This document shows positions 45,748 through 59,099 of a stretch of 64,000 bases of DNA, one piece after another. The position numbers were made by a program, and so were the translations under genes. The stretch comes from Wolfiporia cocos (Eukaryota; Basidiomycota; Agaricomycetes; Polyporales; Phaeolaceae). The DNA lies in contig JACCLO010000008.1 of the NCBI GenBank assembly GCA_029448655.1, positions 2,666,001-2,730,000 on the forward strand. Reading direction: 5' to 3'. A model generated the notes under the pieces. The model did no database searches. It had not been told where the DNA came from and saw nothing but the letters and a program-made list of their open reading frames with translations. The stretch's first letter is position 1, and each line of letters opens with the position of its first letter.

Positions 45748-47559
45748 TCATGAGTTTGCCGTGAGAACCTCGAAATACGTCGTATATTCTTCTGGCGTCA
45801 TCATCTCTTGAAGCTCTTCCGTGACCTGCGAGAGCGGTATTGGCTCGCCGTTGACTGAATAGAACACCGTGTTAGCGCGCTCTCATTCACGGGCACGACC
45901 AAACGCACCATGAACCATGGGCTCGTCCGCGGCCGCCGGGGGGCCAGCTCCCTGATCGCCTTTGATCACCAACGACTCGGGCATGGGTTCACCAGCCGCA
46001 TCTCCATTCAGTCCCATTCGGCTGTCGCTTACGGAGATATCCCCGTTCATTCGCGGAGTCTTCGGAGTCGTCAGGCCCCCATCTACGTCCTCGATCGATC
46101 GAGATCGCTTGCGGTATGTGTTCAGCGAGTCTAGGTATTGTATCGAGGGCTTCACGTCCTCTTCCTCGTCCCCGAAATCGCTGCCTGGTCCTGACCTGAT
46201 GGGAGTGTCTAGGGCCGAGCCTGACGCGGACGCTGCAAGGGACGCATAGTACTGGTCGTAATCTTGGAGCCATCGACACGTCAGTACAGACTTCCGAATA
46301 CAAGGAACAGGGGGGGCATACAGTCTGACTCCTGCGTGTGAACAATCGCAGACTTCACATCCTCGCCGCTCTTCTGCATCGGCGGAGGAGCTCCGGCGCT
46401 ACCGAGCCCCCGCAGAATCGCGTCGTTCGAACTCGGCAGCTTGTTCACATCGACGGCGTGCTCCTCCGCCCGAGCGGTCTCCTTGATTCCAAGTGCCGTC
46501 AGGTCGCCCGAGATCGTGCTCTTCAAGTGCCACGCGGGGAGGACGTTCTGTTGCCGCTTCGCCGCCGCCTCCCGGTCACGCTCCGCCCGCCGCGTCGCCT
46601 CGTCCTTGTCAACAGAGAGCACGATGCCGAACGCGTCCTCCTGCTTCATCTCCCCTGACGAGCCCGCAATCTTCAGGCCGCCACCTTGCGCCGCCGCCTT
46701 GGCTTTTTCAGCATCGATAATATGTGTCTTGATCCACAGCGCAACATCGAAACTACAAAGCCACTGTATCACTAAACACAAATCTGGGAGCAACGGCAGG
46801 AACTTACGCTGGGAGCACCATGTCCTCTGTCCGCCGCAGGCCTTCGCGGATGAACCGCATTTGTCGATTGAACCGCTGCATGCGATCCTGGCTCCCGCGC
46901 ACGCTCTCCGCATCCTCGTTCTCGACGACTTCAGCACGGCAGACGTCGCAGTTGAACGTGCCTGCCATGAAGTCAATTAACTTGTCCGCCTCGAGCGGCG
47001 AGAACAGCTTTTTGCATTGTGGGCAGATGTAACCCTTGTTATCGAGTTCCTGTGCCTACCATCAGCGCCACCACACCGCACGACAGACAGCTATGACCGA
47101 CATTTCGCAACGAAGAGTCGATGATGCGCCGCATCTCTGCGACGCGCCACTTGACGACATTGCAGAAGTGCTGATAGTCGATGTAATAGTACTGGCGGCC
47201 AACGGATCGCTGTGCGCCCTCCTTGAGCTCGTTCTGCCGGTGTCTGTGATGACGGTCAGTGAACCCGGTGAACACTTGTGGCCACTTACATTCGAACGAG
47301 CCGGTCGTTCTCAAGCACGGCCATGACTTTGTTCAGCTCTTTCAGTTGCAGACCCATGCGTCCTGCCAGATCGTCGTCTTTCAGGCTATACGCGTTCAGA
47401 CATGGCCGCTGCGCGACACTCTACGCACACTTACACCGGGTGACGGACGAGCTGGTCCATGACAACGGTGTACTTCGGCTCGTAGAAAGCACGCGAGACG
47501 TGCTGGACAAGCAGGCGAAGGGTATCCTGCTCGTCTTTGTTCAGTGTTGTGACTGTCAT
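45748..47559 (-). CDS. TFA1: Transcription initiation factor IIE alpha subunit
   Basis: TFIIE-alpha, which helps recruit TFIIH to the RNA polymerase II pre-initiation complex. Exons: 47559-47435, 47385-47290, 47243-47102, 47049-46808, 46752-46322, 46262 to about 45891 or 45900, and 45854-45748, about 501-504 aa. The N-terminal winged-helix region (DTLRLLVQHVSRAFYEPKY, VVMDQLVRHPV) is followed by QYYYIDYQHFCNVVKWR and a C4 zinc ribbon with CPQC and FNCDVC. The C-terminal half is acidic and Ser-rich and ends with NGEPIPLSQVTEELQEMMTP. The donor of the last intron is ambiguous (36 or 45 nt; both keep frame). The gene forms a convergent pair with the SDR gene, with only about 208 bp between stop codons. 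Confidence 0.9.
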
Positions 47560-47881
47560 CGCCGACTCGACGATCTGTGGCCGAGTCCTCGTATTACCAG
47601 TCTACAAGTTGCTACCCGAGCCAAGCTCAGTCAAAGGCAGAACTGGACCAGGATGATAGCCAAGACGAAAGCTGTGATGCTAAATTAGTGCCACTGCCTG
47701 GATTTCTCCTCTCAGCCTGCACGGCAAAACCCGCTCACGTGATCACTCAGACGATGTCGCGGGGTGCTTATAATTAGATGTTCAGCTCTCTACTAGACTC
47801 CACTCAACAGCTCACAGACGTCTATGACCCACAGTCTATAACGCAACCTCGTTTATTTATCTACGCTAGTTTACAACATAC
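47560..47881. promoter_or_regulatory. Shared divergent promoter region
   Basis: 322 bp separate the start codons of TFIIE-alpha (-) and the LRR gene (+). A TATA-like CTTATAATTA lies near 47767-47776. The two genes probably share control elements. Confidence 0.5.
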
Positions 47882-49398
47882 ATGATGTACACGCTCCACA
47901 GGAGACAGAACTCGGCGAGCAGGTCTGCGCTGGTGTCAACGAGCCAGGTAGAACAACTATACGGTCCATCTTCAGTTGACGGTATGCCCTAATGCTTCAT
48001 CAGATACCTAAGTAATGACAGGTATGATTATAGGTGCTCTGAAGGTGATCTCAATGATGCAGTCTCGGCGCCACGTCACCAAATTAGTTCTCGGCCATAC
48101 TGACCTCGGAGACGATGGTTGTGAGGTTCTGTTCCGCTTTCTGAGCTCAGAGCAAGGGCAGAGATACCACATCATTAACATTAGCTTGAACTCGAACGGC
48201 ATTGGAGACCGCGGACTTCGTGCAATCACTGAGTATCTCAAAGACAACTCTACTCTGAAGGAACTGTTCCTGCAGAATGTATAGACCGTCTTATTTTGAC
48301 GCGACATGACTACTCACATTGGTTGTTGACGTACAGAATGCGTTTTCTGGTGCTCCGGAAGTAGTTGCAGATTTCACGGAGGCACTCAACTCGTCGCAGC
48401 TTGAGGTCTTGTCCCTCACTACAAACCCAAGATTATCGGATGCCTTCATCGAGCGTTTCCTTCCTGCGCTCGACGCGCCCTTCCTGCGCGATCTGCAGCT
48501 CTCGGTTCTTGGGATGACATCCCGGAGTGCAGCGCACATCATCGAGTACATATCGTCGCATCGTTGCCGGCTCCGCAACCTCTCCGCCAACGGAAATCGC
48601 TTAGGCACTCGTGGCGTGCGGTTTATTACACGCGCGTTGAAGCGACACAACTTCTCCCTCACAACAGTCGAGATGTTCTCAAATGGGCTCTTCGAGGCCG
48701 ACGCCTCGGAGGAGACTTCCGGGAGCGAGGATGGTGACACACGTGCTGGCGCGCAGATATGGCAAGAAAGCATCAACGAACTGAGGCGCATCCTCGTGCG
48801 GAATGCGCAGCTGAAGCACGCAACGGAGCGCGAAGCTCTTGGCCTGCTTCGCTACGCGCGTGCTCTCCTTTTCAGGCCAAGAGGCTCGTCTGCCGAGAAT
48901 TACACTCCTACAGTAGAGTCTAGGGCACTGGTCCCTCGTCGCAGTGAGAATCTACTCGCTGTGATAGGGACTCCGGTGGAGCTCCTGGTCACGCTTCACC
49001 CACCCTCGTTTCCGTTCACGAAATTGCCAATGGAGCTACAGCTGTACATCTTGTCTTTCCTGGCACCGACCCTGTCTTCTACCCAGCGACTTCGCATATA
49101 CACGTTCGCTGCGTCACCCGCCACGTTGCCACCGCTTCTACCGAACCTCCTCATGGGGTGTCGCTTTCCGAACCATTCGGTGATGCCACTCGGCGGTGCG
49201 GGTATTGGTCTCGGTATGATGCTTCGGAGGCGCAATGGAAGCTCGCCTCAATCGGGTACCACGGACGGCAAGGGTTCAGTCAGTAGTTTGAGGGATGAAG
49301 AGAAGTCGAGATGGTTAACACTAATGCGGTGTGATGCTTTCGAATTAGAGGAAGATGGAACCTGGATCTCAGTCAACAACGACGATGTCCAGAATTAG
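47882..49398 (+). CDS. Leucine-rich-repeat (RNI-like) protein
   Basis: Three exons, 47882-47981, 48022-48278 and 48337-49398, give about 472 aa; introns are 40 and 58 nt. The first 230 residues carry degenerate ribonuclease-inhibitor-type repeats, for example HVTKLVLGHTDLGDDG, INISLNSNGIGDRGLRAI, LRNLSANGNRLGTRGVRFI and TTVEMFSNGLFEAD. A short segment KLPMELQLYILSFLAPTLS at about 350 looks like an F-box-type helix, and a low-complexity Gly/Ser tail follows. It may act as an adaptor in ubiquitin ligation or another scaffold; the function is not known. Initiation could be at 47882 or at the next codon, which is also ATG. Confidence 0.8.
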
Positions 49399-52300
49399 AT
49401 GCGCCACTTTGTTCTGTGACGGACTCTTGATTTGTAAATTACATTGTCTCACGTTATTGAAATATTGATACCCGGTCTTCAATTGAACTGGAAATCATTG
49501 CTGGCATTAATGCCGGTCGGTCGTCCAAGTAGGCTATCTCAAAGTAAGAGTCTCGCTGGTTCGCAGATCAAGCTGAGGCACACGTACTAGTATTGATGTT
49601 GGTTCATAGTGGCAGACCGCCAAGCATGTGCTACAGCATGAATCGCTCGTTGTTCGGGGCGTACCATGCTGAGAACACGCTAACGCGTTGAACCGTTCCG
49701 ATTCTCGCATCTTGGCTAGCTGCGGCCTCGATCAGCAGCGATCCTGCTCTCCGGATAGAAGGATAAACGTTATGAACCGCCGGTGCTGATCGCTCTGAGC
49801 TTGTCAGAAAAAATCACTGATCAGTCTCCAGGCGAGAACATGCGGAATGTTGGCCGTATCCGTCGCGAAGACTTCGATTCCACTGAGCGCGTCACAATTA
49901 CCTCTGCTTGTTTGCCCGGGGGCTGGTTTGGCTTTGATATGCCCCAAAACGCCCAGTTCTGGTTGGGACCATGGGATTCATGCACGGGCCCTTTAATATG
50001 ACTCAAAACTGAAGGGCCCCTAACAGGAGTATCCACAATGAGTGATGGAAAGCATGCAGAATGTCCGCCAAGAGTCTCGAGGCGTAGGGAGAATTTGCAA
50101 TACACGGATATTGTTGATAACAAGCGTCGTTTCTATCTCCGATCCACGCAAGGCTCTCGGAACCGTGACATTCTTTCCATGGATCCAGCGGGCCCTGCCA
50201 GTACCATCGAGGAATTTCAGCATCCTCATAATCTCACGGTGATACTACTACTGGATATGAATCGCTCAAACTACTGACTGGTAAGCGGGACGCCCGCCAA
50301 CTTTGAACTGATAACGGACATCAGGACGAGGAATGACCTCCACATGGACGATTTCGTAACATATCATACAGGCGAAAATAGGTACACGTAACTTCGAGAG
50401 GTTATCGGACACTCCTTGATGTAACTCAATATTTTGTAGGATCAACCTTCATGTACGCCACGCTTACATATATCTCATGGACCCTAGAGGCCTACAATCT
50501 CTATGATCCAGGTTTCTGAACTTCCAACTTCAATGATCCATGCCGCAGGGAACTTATTTCAGTGACCATATCCTCCATTCTCATTCTTGGATCAAGACAA
50601 TCTCATTCTGGCTCGATATGGAACTGAATCAAACTTACCAATATGGGAAATGGTAATCGGGCGCTTTCGCAACTCATAGCCTGCAGCCATGGCCATCACA
50701 CAAGCCATTAGAGAAGTACGATCACAGGCATTCACTCTTGCACTCCCCTACGCTGCTTAAGAGCACTGATTGTAAACCAGGCGTTGCCAGCTTCGGGATT
50801 ATTCGGAAACATCGCCTGACTGACAGAACTAGCGTTTCCGAGTTTTGCGAATTCAGCTCGAGAATCATATCCCAAGCTACCGTCGTCTGATATTATCTTA
50901 TCTACCGAGAACTCAATGTCGTGTCCGCCTTCTCGCATTAACGAAGCGATGTGCGCGTGTCTCGCACTGTCATCCAAGCACGTTACTCATACAGAACCCT
51001 CGGCGCTGCTGACTGACTCCAACCCCCTCTGTGATCGGTAAGCTCTGTGGAGCCGGGGGATATTGTAAACAACTGGATGTTGACGATAATTACATATATG
51101 ACATCAAATCCATCGCGCGCGATAGCACACTCCGAACGGTAATTTTGTGATTATCGTGCCTATCACACTCTGCGCTAAGACATGTATCCCAGGCCAAGTT
51201 TCGACAATCCATGCTCCCGCAACAAGCGAAGTTCACACGACAGACAGCACGGGCATTGACGGCGTACTGTGGAAATATCCGGACGTATTCGCATTATGGC
51301 TACGCCACTTCTGGATTCAGACGCTTCGTAATGCAAAAGTTGCTCCTCAGTCTGATTGAAAGCCAATTCATTTGTCAGCTCAAACTCGCCCGTATCCCGG
51401 GTCTTGTAATCGAGAATTTTCGCGAATCGGTTGAAGATCACATACCGGGCCAAATTCCGAGGGGTCTCGGGGAACGACAAAAATACGTCTGTAATTCTGG
51501 CCACTAAATCATTGTCTGGAACATCTGCCGGCCATGGGAAGCTCCATGTTTGGTCAACACGCCAGTTGGTGCTGTTGGGTATATGTTGCTTCGTGCGATA
51601 TCTCGTCTCTCGCTTCATTTTCTCTTGCCCCATGGAGTGTCGCTGCTTTTCTCTCTAGAATCATGGCTGGAGCGAATGCGCATCGATCAATGTTATCCCG
51701 CTCGAGGGCGTACCTCGCTGCATCACTTTCATCTCATCCCGCCGCATGTCGCTACTGGCGGGCGCCGCGATACCCTGGGCGTGCGAGCGACAAAGTTGCG
51801 CGGGGTCTGGGAGACGGCGAGAGACAGCTACAAGAGACTATGACGTCGTGACATACGGCCACCGCGAGGTCTGCAACAGATTTTCTTTCAGGTCTGAGTA
51901 ATGGCCGCCATCCTCCCAGGTTCATTAATTAGCTCCGCAGCCGACATCTGGAAATCTTATTCAAGGACCCTGTGGTGATTTTTTGCGTGTCGACAATATA
52001 TGGGCCGTTTATCTACAGCATTTCATTATTTCTGGAGAGTAGGTTAGGGTGAGATAGAGCTCTCTGTGCATTGTGCTGACTTATGAACGATATCTCCTCG
52101 TGTTCTGGACGAACCCTAATCTGATGCTGCTACTCGGATCCCGCAATCTCCCGAGCTCAGAAGCTCGCACCTCACGCGGACGAAGCATGGAAGAAAAGAG
52201 GGGTCTCACTTCGACGTTGTTGGGTTTTCTCAATACACAACGGCTATCCCCTATCTCGCCTTCTGGCTGCCGCTGAGTATTTGCGCTCGAGGTGCTACAT

Positions 52301-53729
52301 CCGGGTCGAGGAACTTGCTCTTGTGGCTACTATGTGTGTAGATTCCATCCAAGCATCCAGGCATCGAGCGATTGGCATTGATCTAAATCCATGTGCAGAT
52401 TCGCTTTTAAGCGAGTCATTCATACTCCGCATTTCACGGCGCATGTCATGAAGAAGATCTTCTCGGCGTCATTGACCAGAAACTTCAGTACGATTCTTCT
52501 TGGCGACACCAATTCAAAATTCAACGTCTCTGCTTCTCTGTGTGGTATTTCTAGTGATTTCACAGCAGTAGCACCCCGACCTGTGTTCAAAGCCAGCGCC
52601 AGGCTGGGCTTGGCCTCTGATACCCCCATCCCCTAGGCTACATTCTCAGGTTTGACCTCCGTGCTTGTCCGGAGAAAATATGCCTCGCTCCCATGCGATG
52701 TTGAATTCTTATATTGACGGCGGCCTACTTGAGATCAGCGCTTGTGACCTGGCCATCATGGTTGTAAGCGGTACGGATAGTGCGATGTATGAATAAACAT
52801 ATATGATTGAGTATCAGGGCGTCTTATCATCGTGCGTGATAAACCTTCGGAAAAGTGCGCTAATGCCTCAGTGAGTCAGACGGCAGTGGCTACAAAGAGA
52901 AGTAGATCAGTTCCAGCCTTACTCAGGAACTGGACGCTCGATTATGTCACCTTGCCTCCTCCGGTGTGTCGGGAACGAACTACCTCAGAAGGCTGTTTCG
53001 TAGAGAAGCATGGGTTGCATAGTCTCCCGCGCCACGAAGGTATTGCCTAAAACCGGACCGCGGTGGATTGCAAAAACACTCCTCGCCAGAAGCCGAGACG
53101 CGTTGCGGTATGTTCTCGCCAAGACTCCGTTGAGGACACATAGAGACTAAATCAGAGTCTTCGCGTCTCAAAGTAATGCCTTCGGTTCGAATGGTGACCT
53201 GATGTCATCCAGCTCGTCCGCAGCCGAGTTAGACTCCGAACTCTCGTGTGTCGACTGGCGGCCATACCGTGCGTACTTTGCATGGCGCCCAATACAGGTT
53301 CAATCCTGAGACCGAGGTTCATCCGTTCTCAGCAGGAGCAGAGGAATACAATCAATCGATGCCGTGTGACGGGTGACGGGTGCCGCTCGTCTTGTAGTTT
53401 CTCACTGAGGCCGCATCCTTACCTCAGGCAGAGCTTCTCTTATTGACTCGTATCGGCTTGATCTGATGCGGTATGCATGGTTCGGTAGCTGCGCAGTCGT
53501 ACGCGAAGCCAAGATGTGAGATAGAATCAAGAGGCGCCCGCGGACTCGTGGAAGCATTGCCAAGTCCGGAAATCCAGCCACCCGCGCGACGCTACAAATG
53601 TCGCTTCCGGACACAGCTCGTTTCAGTGCAATCCGCATGTCCCCCGGTGTGCATGTATTAGTACCTCCATTGACACTAGCCTTCTCTCTACCTCCTCCAC
53701 TTTGACTTCGAGGTATAACGACCGGGATC
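49399..53729. other. Gene-poor region of 4.3 kb
   Basis: Apart from a possible minus-strand hypothetical gene at 50732-51633, this stretch holds only short random-looking open frames on both strands. I recognise no repeat, RNA gene or transposon terminus in it. It may be old decayed sequence. Confidence 0.4.
50732..51633 (-). CDS. Hypothetical protein, possibly two exons or a remnant
   Basis: A minus-strand open frame of 152 codons starts at ATG 51633 and contains WSFPWPADVPDNDLVARI, RYVIFNRFAKILDYKTR and AFNQTEEQLLHYEASES. A second frame, 50977-50732, contains SLMREGGHDIEFSVDKI and SLGYDSRAEFAKLGNASS. Both look more protein-like than their neighbours and could be exons of one gene, but no splice pair links them convincingly. 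No family was recognised. Confidence 0.3.
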
Positions 53730-55660
53730 ATGTCGAGCGGCACGCCAATTGGACAGCTACTTTTGACTGTAGTTGAAGTCAGTACACTCAAGACGGTGGT
53801 AGTATGCGGTGTATGCTAACATAGACCATCCTTTGATAGTCAATAATTCAAGTCTTTCTTATATGTATTGCCGGATACATTCTCGCCAGACGGGGTATAC
53901 TAGACAAGAAACTGCAGAAAGTGCGTATTTCGATCCACTTGTAAGGATGACATTACCAACTTTTCTTGCATCATAGTCCATAAACCGCCTCAATATAAAC
54001 ATTTTCACTCCTGCGCTGCTATTTTCCAAGGTCGCATTCTTCTTATCACCGTGTATGTGCTTTCCGCCCCTTTCTGCAGCATAACTAATGTTAATTACAG
54101 CCAAGCTTGCACAACTATGGGTCATTCCAGTTTTCTTCGTGGTCACGACAGTTGTATCGGCGATAATTGCATACGTCATATGCGTTGCGTTGAAGCTCAA
54201 GGTCACACAACGGTACGTTGAAGACATATCACAAGAGAGTCTCTCTCATCGCTAGCAATGATTGGTTCTAGGAACTTCGCAGTCGCTGCAGCAATGTTCA
54301 TGAATTCCAATTCTCTTCCAATTGCGCTCATGCAAAGTCTGGTCACTACTGTCCCTGGAATGAAGTGGGGCGCTGATGACACTTCCGATGCTATGATCGG
54401 ACGTGCCCTGACCTATCTAGTCGTTTACTCAACGCTCGGAAATGTGGTAGGTTTCAATGTTTATCCGTATCAAGATGGATGACGGACGCTTTTATTCAGC
54501 TCCGCTGGAGTTATGGGGTGAAGCTACTCTCCAAGGCAGATCCGGATCCGGAGATGGTCGAAGAAGAGAGTGCTCCTCCTGCTACTCAGATGTCTAATGA
54601 GAAAGCGGACGCCAAACCCGTCGAAGTTGAAGGGGTTCCCAAGCGAGACGTCTCACATGATCTGGAGCAGGGCGATGACGCAAAAACGATTGGTCCTGAT
54701 TCAGCCGACGTCGTCGTGAGCGAGGTAAAGCGCACCGGCGAGGCCAAGCTCATTTCTGCTCCGAATTCGCGCCCCTTGACGCCTACCCGCCAGCTCGAAG
54801 CGTCTACATCTGCTACACCATCTGTGTGCAATGTCGATGTCATTGTTCGTGCCGATGAGTTCCCTGGACGGCGTTCCGCTTCAGGGCGGACATCCACGCT
54901 ATTGCAGGCTCTTGGACGCCGCGTGCGCCACCGGATGCTCAAGATCTGGCGCGGTTTCCTTGACTTCATGACCCCGCCGCTCTGGGCTGCTCTCGCATCG
55001 ATAGTGATTGCATGCATTCAACCGCTCCAGTCCCTTCTCCAGAACCATGTTCAACCAGTAACGGACGCGATCTCGACAGCCGGCAACTGCTCCATCCCCC
55101 TGACACTGGTCGTGCTGGGAGGCTACTTCTACAGCCCGCCGAAGCAGAACGGACTTCCAACGCACAAGTCAGACGCACAGGGCGCAGACGCTGCATCGCC
55201 GAAGTCTTGGCGCGACAAGGCGAAAGACATGTTCTGCCTGAGGCGCCGAAAGCACGAGTCGGCCTCTTCCCAGCCAAAGCCGAAGAAGCGCCCTGGGGAG
55301 ACGACTACCATCATCGTGTCCTTAGTATCGCGCATGCTTTTAGCTCCAGCTGTGCTACTGCCGATCATGGTGATGTTTGCAAAATTCGATGTGCAACGGC
55401 TCTTCGAGGAGTAAGTCCAATCTGATATTCATGTGGCTCGCTAGCTGATTCAGACTCCTTGAAGTCCCGTCTTTGTGGTATCAAACGTACTGTTGATTGC
55501 TTCTCCGCCGGCTTTGACCTTGGCTCAGCTCACGCAGGCAGCCTCCGGCGACGCATTCGAGAGGCTTCTCAGCCGAACGGTCTTCTGGGGGTACTGCATT
55601 CTCACTGCTCCCTCGACCATCGTTATTGTCATTGTGGGTCTCCAAATCGCCCAGCTATGA
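53730..55660 (+). CDS. Auxin efflux carrier-like membrane transporter
   Basis: Membrane protein of the auxin-efflux-carrier (PIN-like, yeast Ecm3-type) family. Seven exons: 53730-53781, 53853-53920, 53977-54052, 54101-54212, 54272-54446, 54500-55410 and 55465-55660, about 529 aa. N-terminal membrane helices include FLICIAGYILARRGILDKK, LNINIFTPALLFSKVAFF and LWVIPVFFVVTTVVSAIIAY. The family signature NFAVAAAMFMNSNSLPIAL and RALTYLVVYSTLG follow. A central acidic cytosolic loop of about 150 residues is rich in E, D, K and S. C-terminal helices (PPLWAALASIVIACIQPL, MLLAPAVLLPIMVMF, TVFWGYCILTAPSTIVIVIV) finish the protein. Likely in the ER or plasma membrane; substrate unknown. The first donor (GTACAC) is weak but required by phase. 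Confidence 0.9.
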
Positions 55661-56632
55661 TCTCGCTATAGATATTTCATGCCCTCCTCCCTGCTGCTCG
55701 ATATTTACGTACTGTGTACTCCAAAATGCCGCGATTTTTCTACATTCGACGTTAGGCCTTTCTCTGCGAGTTGGGTTACGTAGACAGGGTACATCCAAAC
55801 GTGATGCGACGAATTTATGCACGATGGCTTGACGATATTAGACAACTTGCTGTATCATAGCCATTTTATGCCGCGCTAATGATTCATCTCTTATGCATGC
55901 ATATAGAGCCTGTCGTGATACATAAGTCGAACACTACAACAGTTATGGTGTGAGTTGATAGCTTTTACAGTACGGATACTCTGGTTGATGTAGCAGCTCA
56001 GGCTCCCGTGATGATGTTGTATCTCGCACCATGTCAACCGGGAAGAAACCGTGCAAGGAGTAAGGCTTCCTCAGAGCTTTAAGTGGCAGGGGTTGACAGT
56101 TTCTTCTGTGATACTGTATCGGTAAGGCTCTGTGAGGATGCTCAAGACAAAAATCAGGATGCTTAGGCCAATCACGGGTTATCTCGATTGCTACGTTCTT
56201 CGTGAATCTACGACATTCTGATGCTCAGGTTGCTGGCTGCCAAGTTTACTTTTTAGTGTCGGAGAAATGAAAGTCATTTCTGTATACATCTTGACTCATT
56301 GAGTCGCAGATACACTAGTCTAGGATCATAGCCCGGGGGTCGTAGGGGAGGTCCCCCCGTGGGAATAGCGATGTCAAGCATGCCGACGGCCCTCAGCCAA
56401 AAAGCTGCAGATTAGATCGAGCATCGAGATCGCCGCCACTCTCAGCCACCGACGCGACTAGACGTTCGCCGCAGGTCTTCACCAGTGTCAAGTGTATTTT
56501 GATGGTCCTGAGACTCAGCAGCATCAGAGAGGGTGGGATCAGAGTGAAGGGACTCGTGTGCTTTGGTCCTGCGGCATTTGTTGGATCTGCAGCTTAATGC
56601 ATAACTCTGTAATTCAATAATATTCCGCTATA
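55661..56632. other. Intergenic, no gene recognised
   Basis: About 1 kb downstream of the transporter. There is a GC-rich inverted segment around GGTCGTAGGGGAGGTCCCCCC near 56338-56360, otherwise nothing recognised. Confidence 0.4.
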
Positions 56633-57217
56633 ATGGATAATTCCTCCTCTGTGTCTATAGAATGGCTCGACATGATACTGCGTCAAAAAACAGGGCTCTC
56701 ATCGGTATGTGACTCCCAGCTACGCCACGCGATGGACCTCATGAATGGAATGGACGTCTTCTTGGTCATCTCGCCGGGACAAGGCAAAACGCTTGTCATG
56801 CTTGCACCGCTTCTTGCGGCGCAAGCCCGTGGAGAGTCCCTTATTGCAATTACTATTGTACCAACAAAGATTCTGTCGGTGCAGCAGGTGAGTATATGCG
56901 CTGAATTAAATACTATGCCCATCTTTTATCAGCAAGAGAATGCGCAAAAGCTCGGCATTCGTGCTCTAGCGATCAATGAAGATACGACGAGCCACGCGCG
57001 ACTTAACCATAGGGACCTATTCAAAGAACTGGCGACGGGAGACGACGGGAGACTCGCGACAATGAGCCCCCAAATGCTTGTTAGTGCACGCATGCAGAAG
57101 CTCCTTGCAAAATCGGACGTTCGAAAATGCATTCGCTATTTCGCTGTGGACGAGGCGCTTTTTTTAAATGAAGAAGGAAGCGAATTTCGAGAGCCTTACC
57201 GCGCTATCAGGACCTGA
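56633..57217 (+). pseudogene. RecQ-like helicase, truncated
   Basis: N-terminal part of a RecQ/DEAD-type helicase of the kind dispersed in basidiomycete genomes. A 45 nt intron (56888-56932) gives a continuous frame: GMDVFLVISPGQGKT holds the Walker A motif and LIAITIVPTKIL motif Ia. LGIRALAINEDTTSHA, ATMSPQMLVSARMQKLLA and IRYFAVDEALFLNEEGSEF follow, where the Walker B box reads DEAL instead of DEAH. The frame ends at 57217, long before the second RecA lobe, RQC region or any C-terminal domain. A truncated, probably dead copy, about 300 bp from the Helitron-like array. Confidence 0.75.
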
Positions 57218-57515
57218 TTGCGTTCGACGTCGAGCATCAAATGCGGGAAATGCCTCCGCAGATGTTGAGATAGGCAGCATGTGGTGTGATCCATGCGTTG
57301 AAATAATGCACCACAGTAGCATCATTGACTCCCGCTGGGAGTGCTTCGGGAGTTGGGTGTATTGTCGAGCATGCATGTGAGGGCTGCGAAACATCTGTAT
57401 TGCCATCTATGCCAGAAAACATATTTTCATGGCTACGAATAGACGATCCCTCGTCCGGACTCATATTGAAAAAGCAGTATCAACCAGCGAGGATGCGTGG
57501 TAGAATGAACGAGTA
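57218..57515. other. Spacer before the Helitron-like array
   Basis: 298 bp between the helicase fragment and the first Helitron-like end. No feature recognised. Confidence 0.3.
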
Positions 57516-58129
57516 CTAGCTTAATTACCTGTGGCTTCGCCATAATTTTGTACTTTAGGAGTTGTTGTTTATCTCTGCCCGCTCAGCCACTCCTCCACCT
57601 CGCTGACGCTCGGCCTCGTCGTCGCTTCGCTTGTAATACCTTTGCAACCGGCATGCGCGCCTTGCAGGCGCTGGGCGTGGGAATCCACTGGCCAACTTCC
57701 CGGGTCGGTGGCGCGAGCGCTATGGGACGACGGACAGCACGTGGCACACGTGGAAAAGCACATGGCAGTTCCCACGCAATCCACGGCCCTTTAGTACTTA
57801 GACTAGGTTAATTACCCGTGGCTTCGCCACGGTCACACCGCTTTTTCCACTTCAATATATTATTCCAATCCATGTGTGCCTATTTCAGATAATCAGGGGT
57901 TTTTTTAAGTTACCTGTGGATCCCCTATGAATTTCATGTGCATTACCCATGGCTTCCCCAACTTCCCTCTTTTGTCTCTTGTCTCTGCCTGCTCAGCCAC
58001 TTCTGACACCTCGCTGATCCTCGGTCTCATCATCGCTTTGCTTTAAATACTGTGTAATGTGGTGTCAAAATGTTCTTCATTTTTTTTGCAATCTTTTGGC
58101 AGGCATCTACAGCACAGGCCATTTATGTT

Positions 58130-58590
58130 ACAAAGATCCCCGTGGCATGAGGCATAAATCCCCGTGGCACAAAGCACAAATCCCTGTGGCATGGGGCACA
58201 AATCTCCATGATACAGAGCACAAATCCCTGTGGCATGGGGTACAAATCCCCGTGGTGTGGGGTATTTACATTACAAAATCCCCGTGGCTCAGGACACAAA
58301 TCCCCGTGGCACGGGGCACAAATCTCCATGATACAGAGCACAAATCCCTGTGGCATGGGGCACAAATCCCCATGGCATTGGGGTGCAAATACCTGTGGCA
58401 TGGGGTACAAATCCCCGTGGGGTGGGGTATTTACATTACAAAATCCCCATGCCACAGGACACAAATCCCTGTGGCATGGGCCACAAACCCACATGGAATG
58501 GGCCACGAATCCCCGTGGTGTGGGAACAAATCCCCGTGGTGTGGGGTATGAATCCCCGTGGCACGAATCCCCATGGTGCGGGGTAGGAAC
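58130..58590. repeat. Minisatellite in Helitron-like unit B
   Basis: About 20 imperfect tandem copies of a roughly 21-24 bp unit of the form CACAAATCCCCGTGGCATGG, with length variants. It makes long open frames in several reading frames on both strands, none of which is a gene. Confidence 0.9.
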
Positions 58591-59099
58591 AGCGCGCAAA
58601 ACGCGAGCTAGCAGCGCGCCTTGCAGGCGCTGGGCGTGGGAATTCACCGGCGCCAGGCGCCCTAACTAATGGGAGCAGGATTGACGACGCGCATGGACGC
58701 CACGCGGCGAACGTGGACGCCAGGTGCGCAAAACGCGAGCGACACGCGACGCCTCCCACGCGAGCCCCCATTACTTATAGACTAGGTTAATTACCCGTGG
58801 CTTCGCCACGGTCACACTGCTTTTTCCACTTCAATATATTATTCCAATCCATGTGTGCCTATTTCAGATAATCAGGGGTTTTTTGAAGTTACCTGTGGAT
58901 CCCCCATCAATTTCCTGTGCATTACCCATGGGTTCCCCAGTTTGCCTCTTTTGTCTCTGCCTGCTCAGCCACTTCTGACACCTCACTGATCCTCGGTCTC
59001 ATCGTCGCTTCCCTTGTAATACTGTGTAATGTGGTGTCAAATGTTCTTCATTTTTTGCAATCTTTTGGCAGGCATCTACAGCACAGGCCATTTATCTTA

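Noticed and set aside
46281..47688. Plus-strand open frames of 66-179 codons
   Set aside because: Shadows of TFIIE-alpha, whose exons and zinc ribbon are clear on the minus strand.
52391..52636. 81-codon open frame with opposite-strand partner
   Set aside because: Neither strand shows a family motif or splice context.
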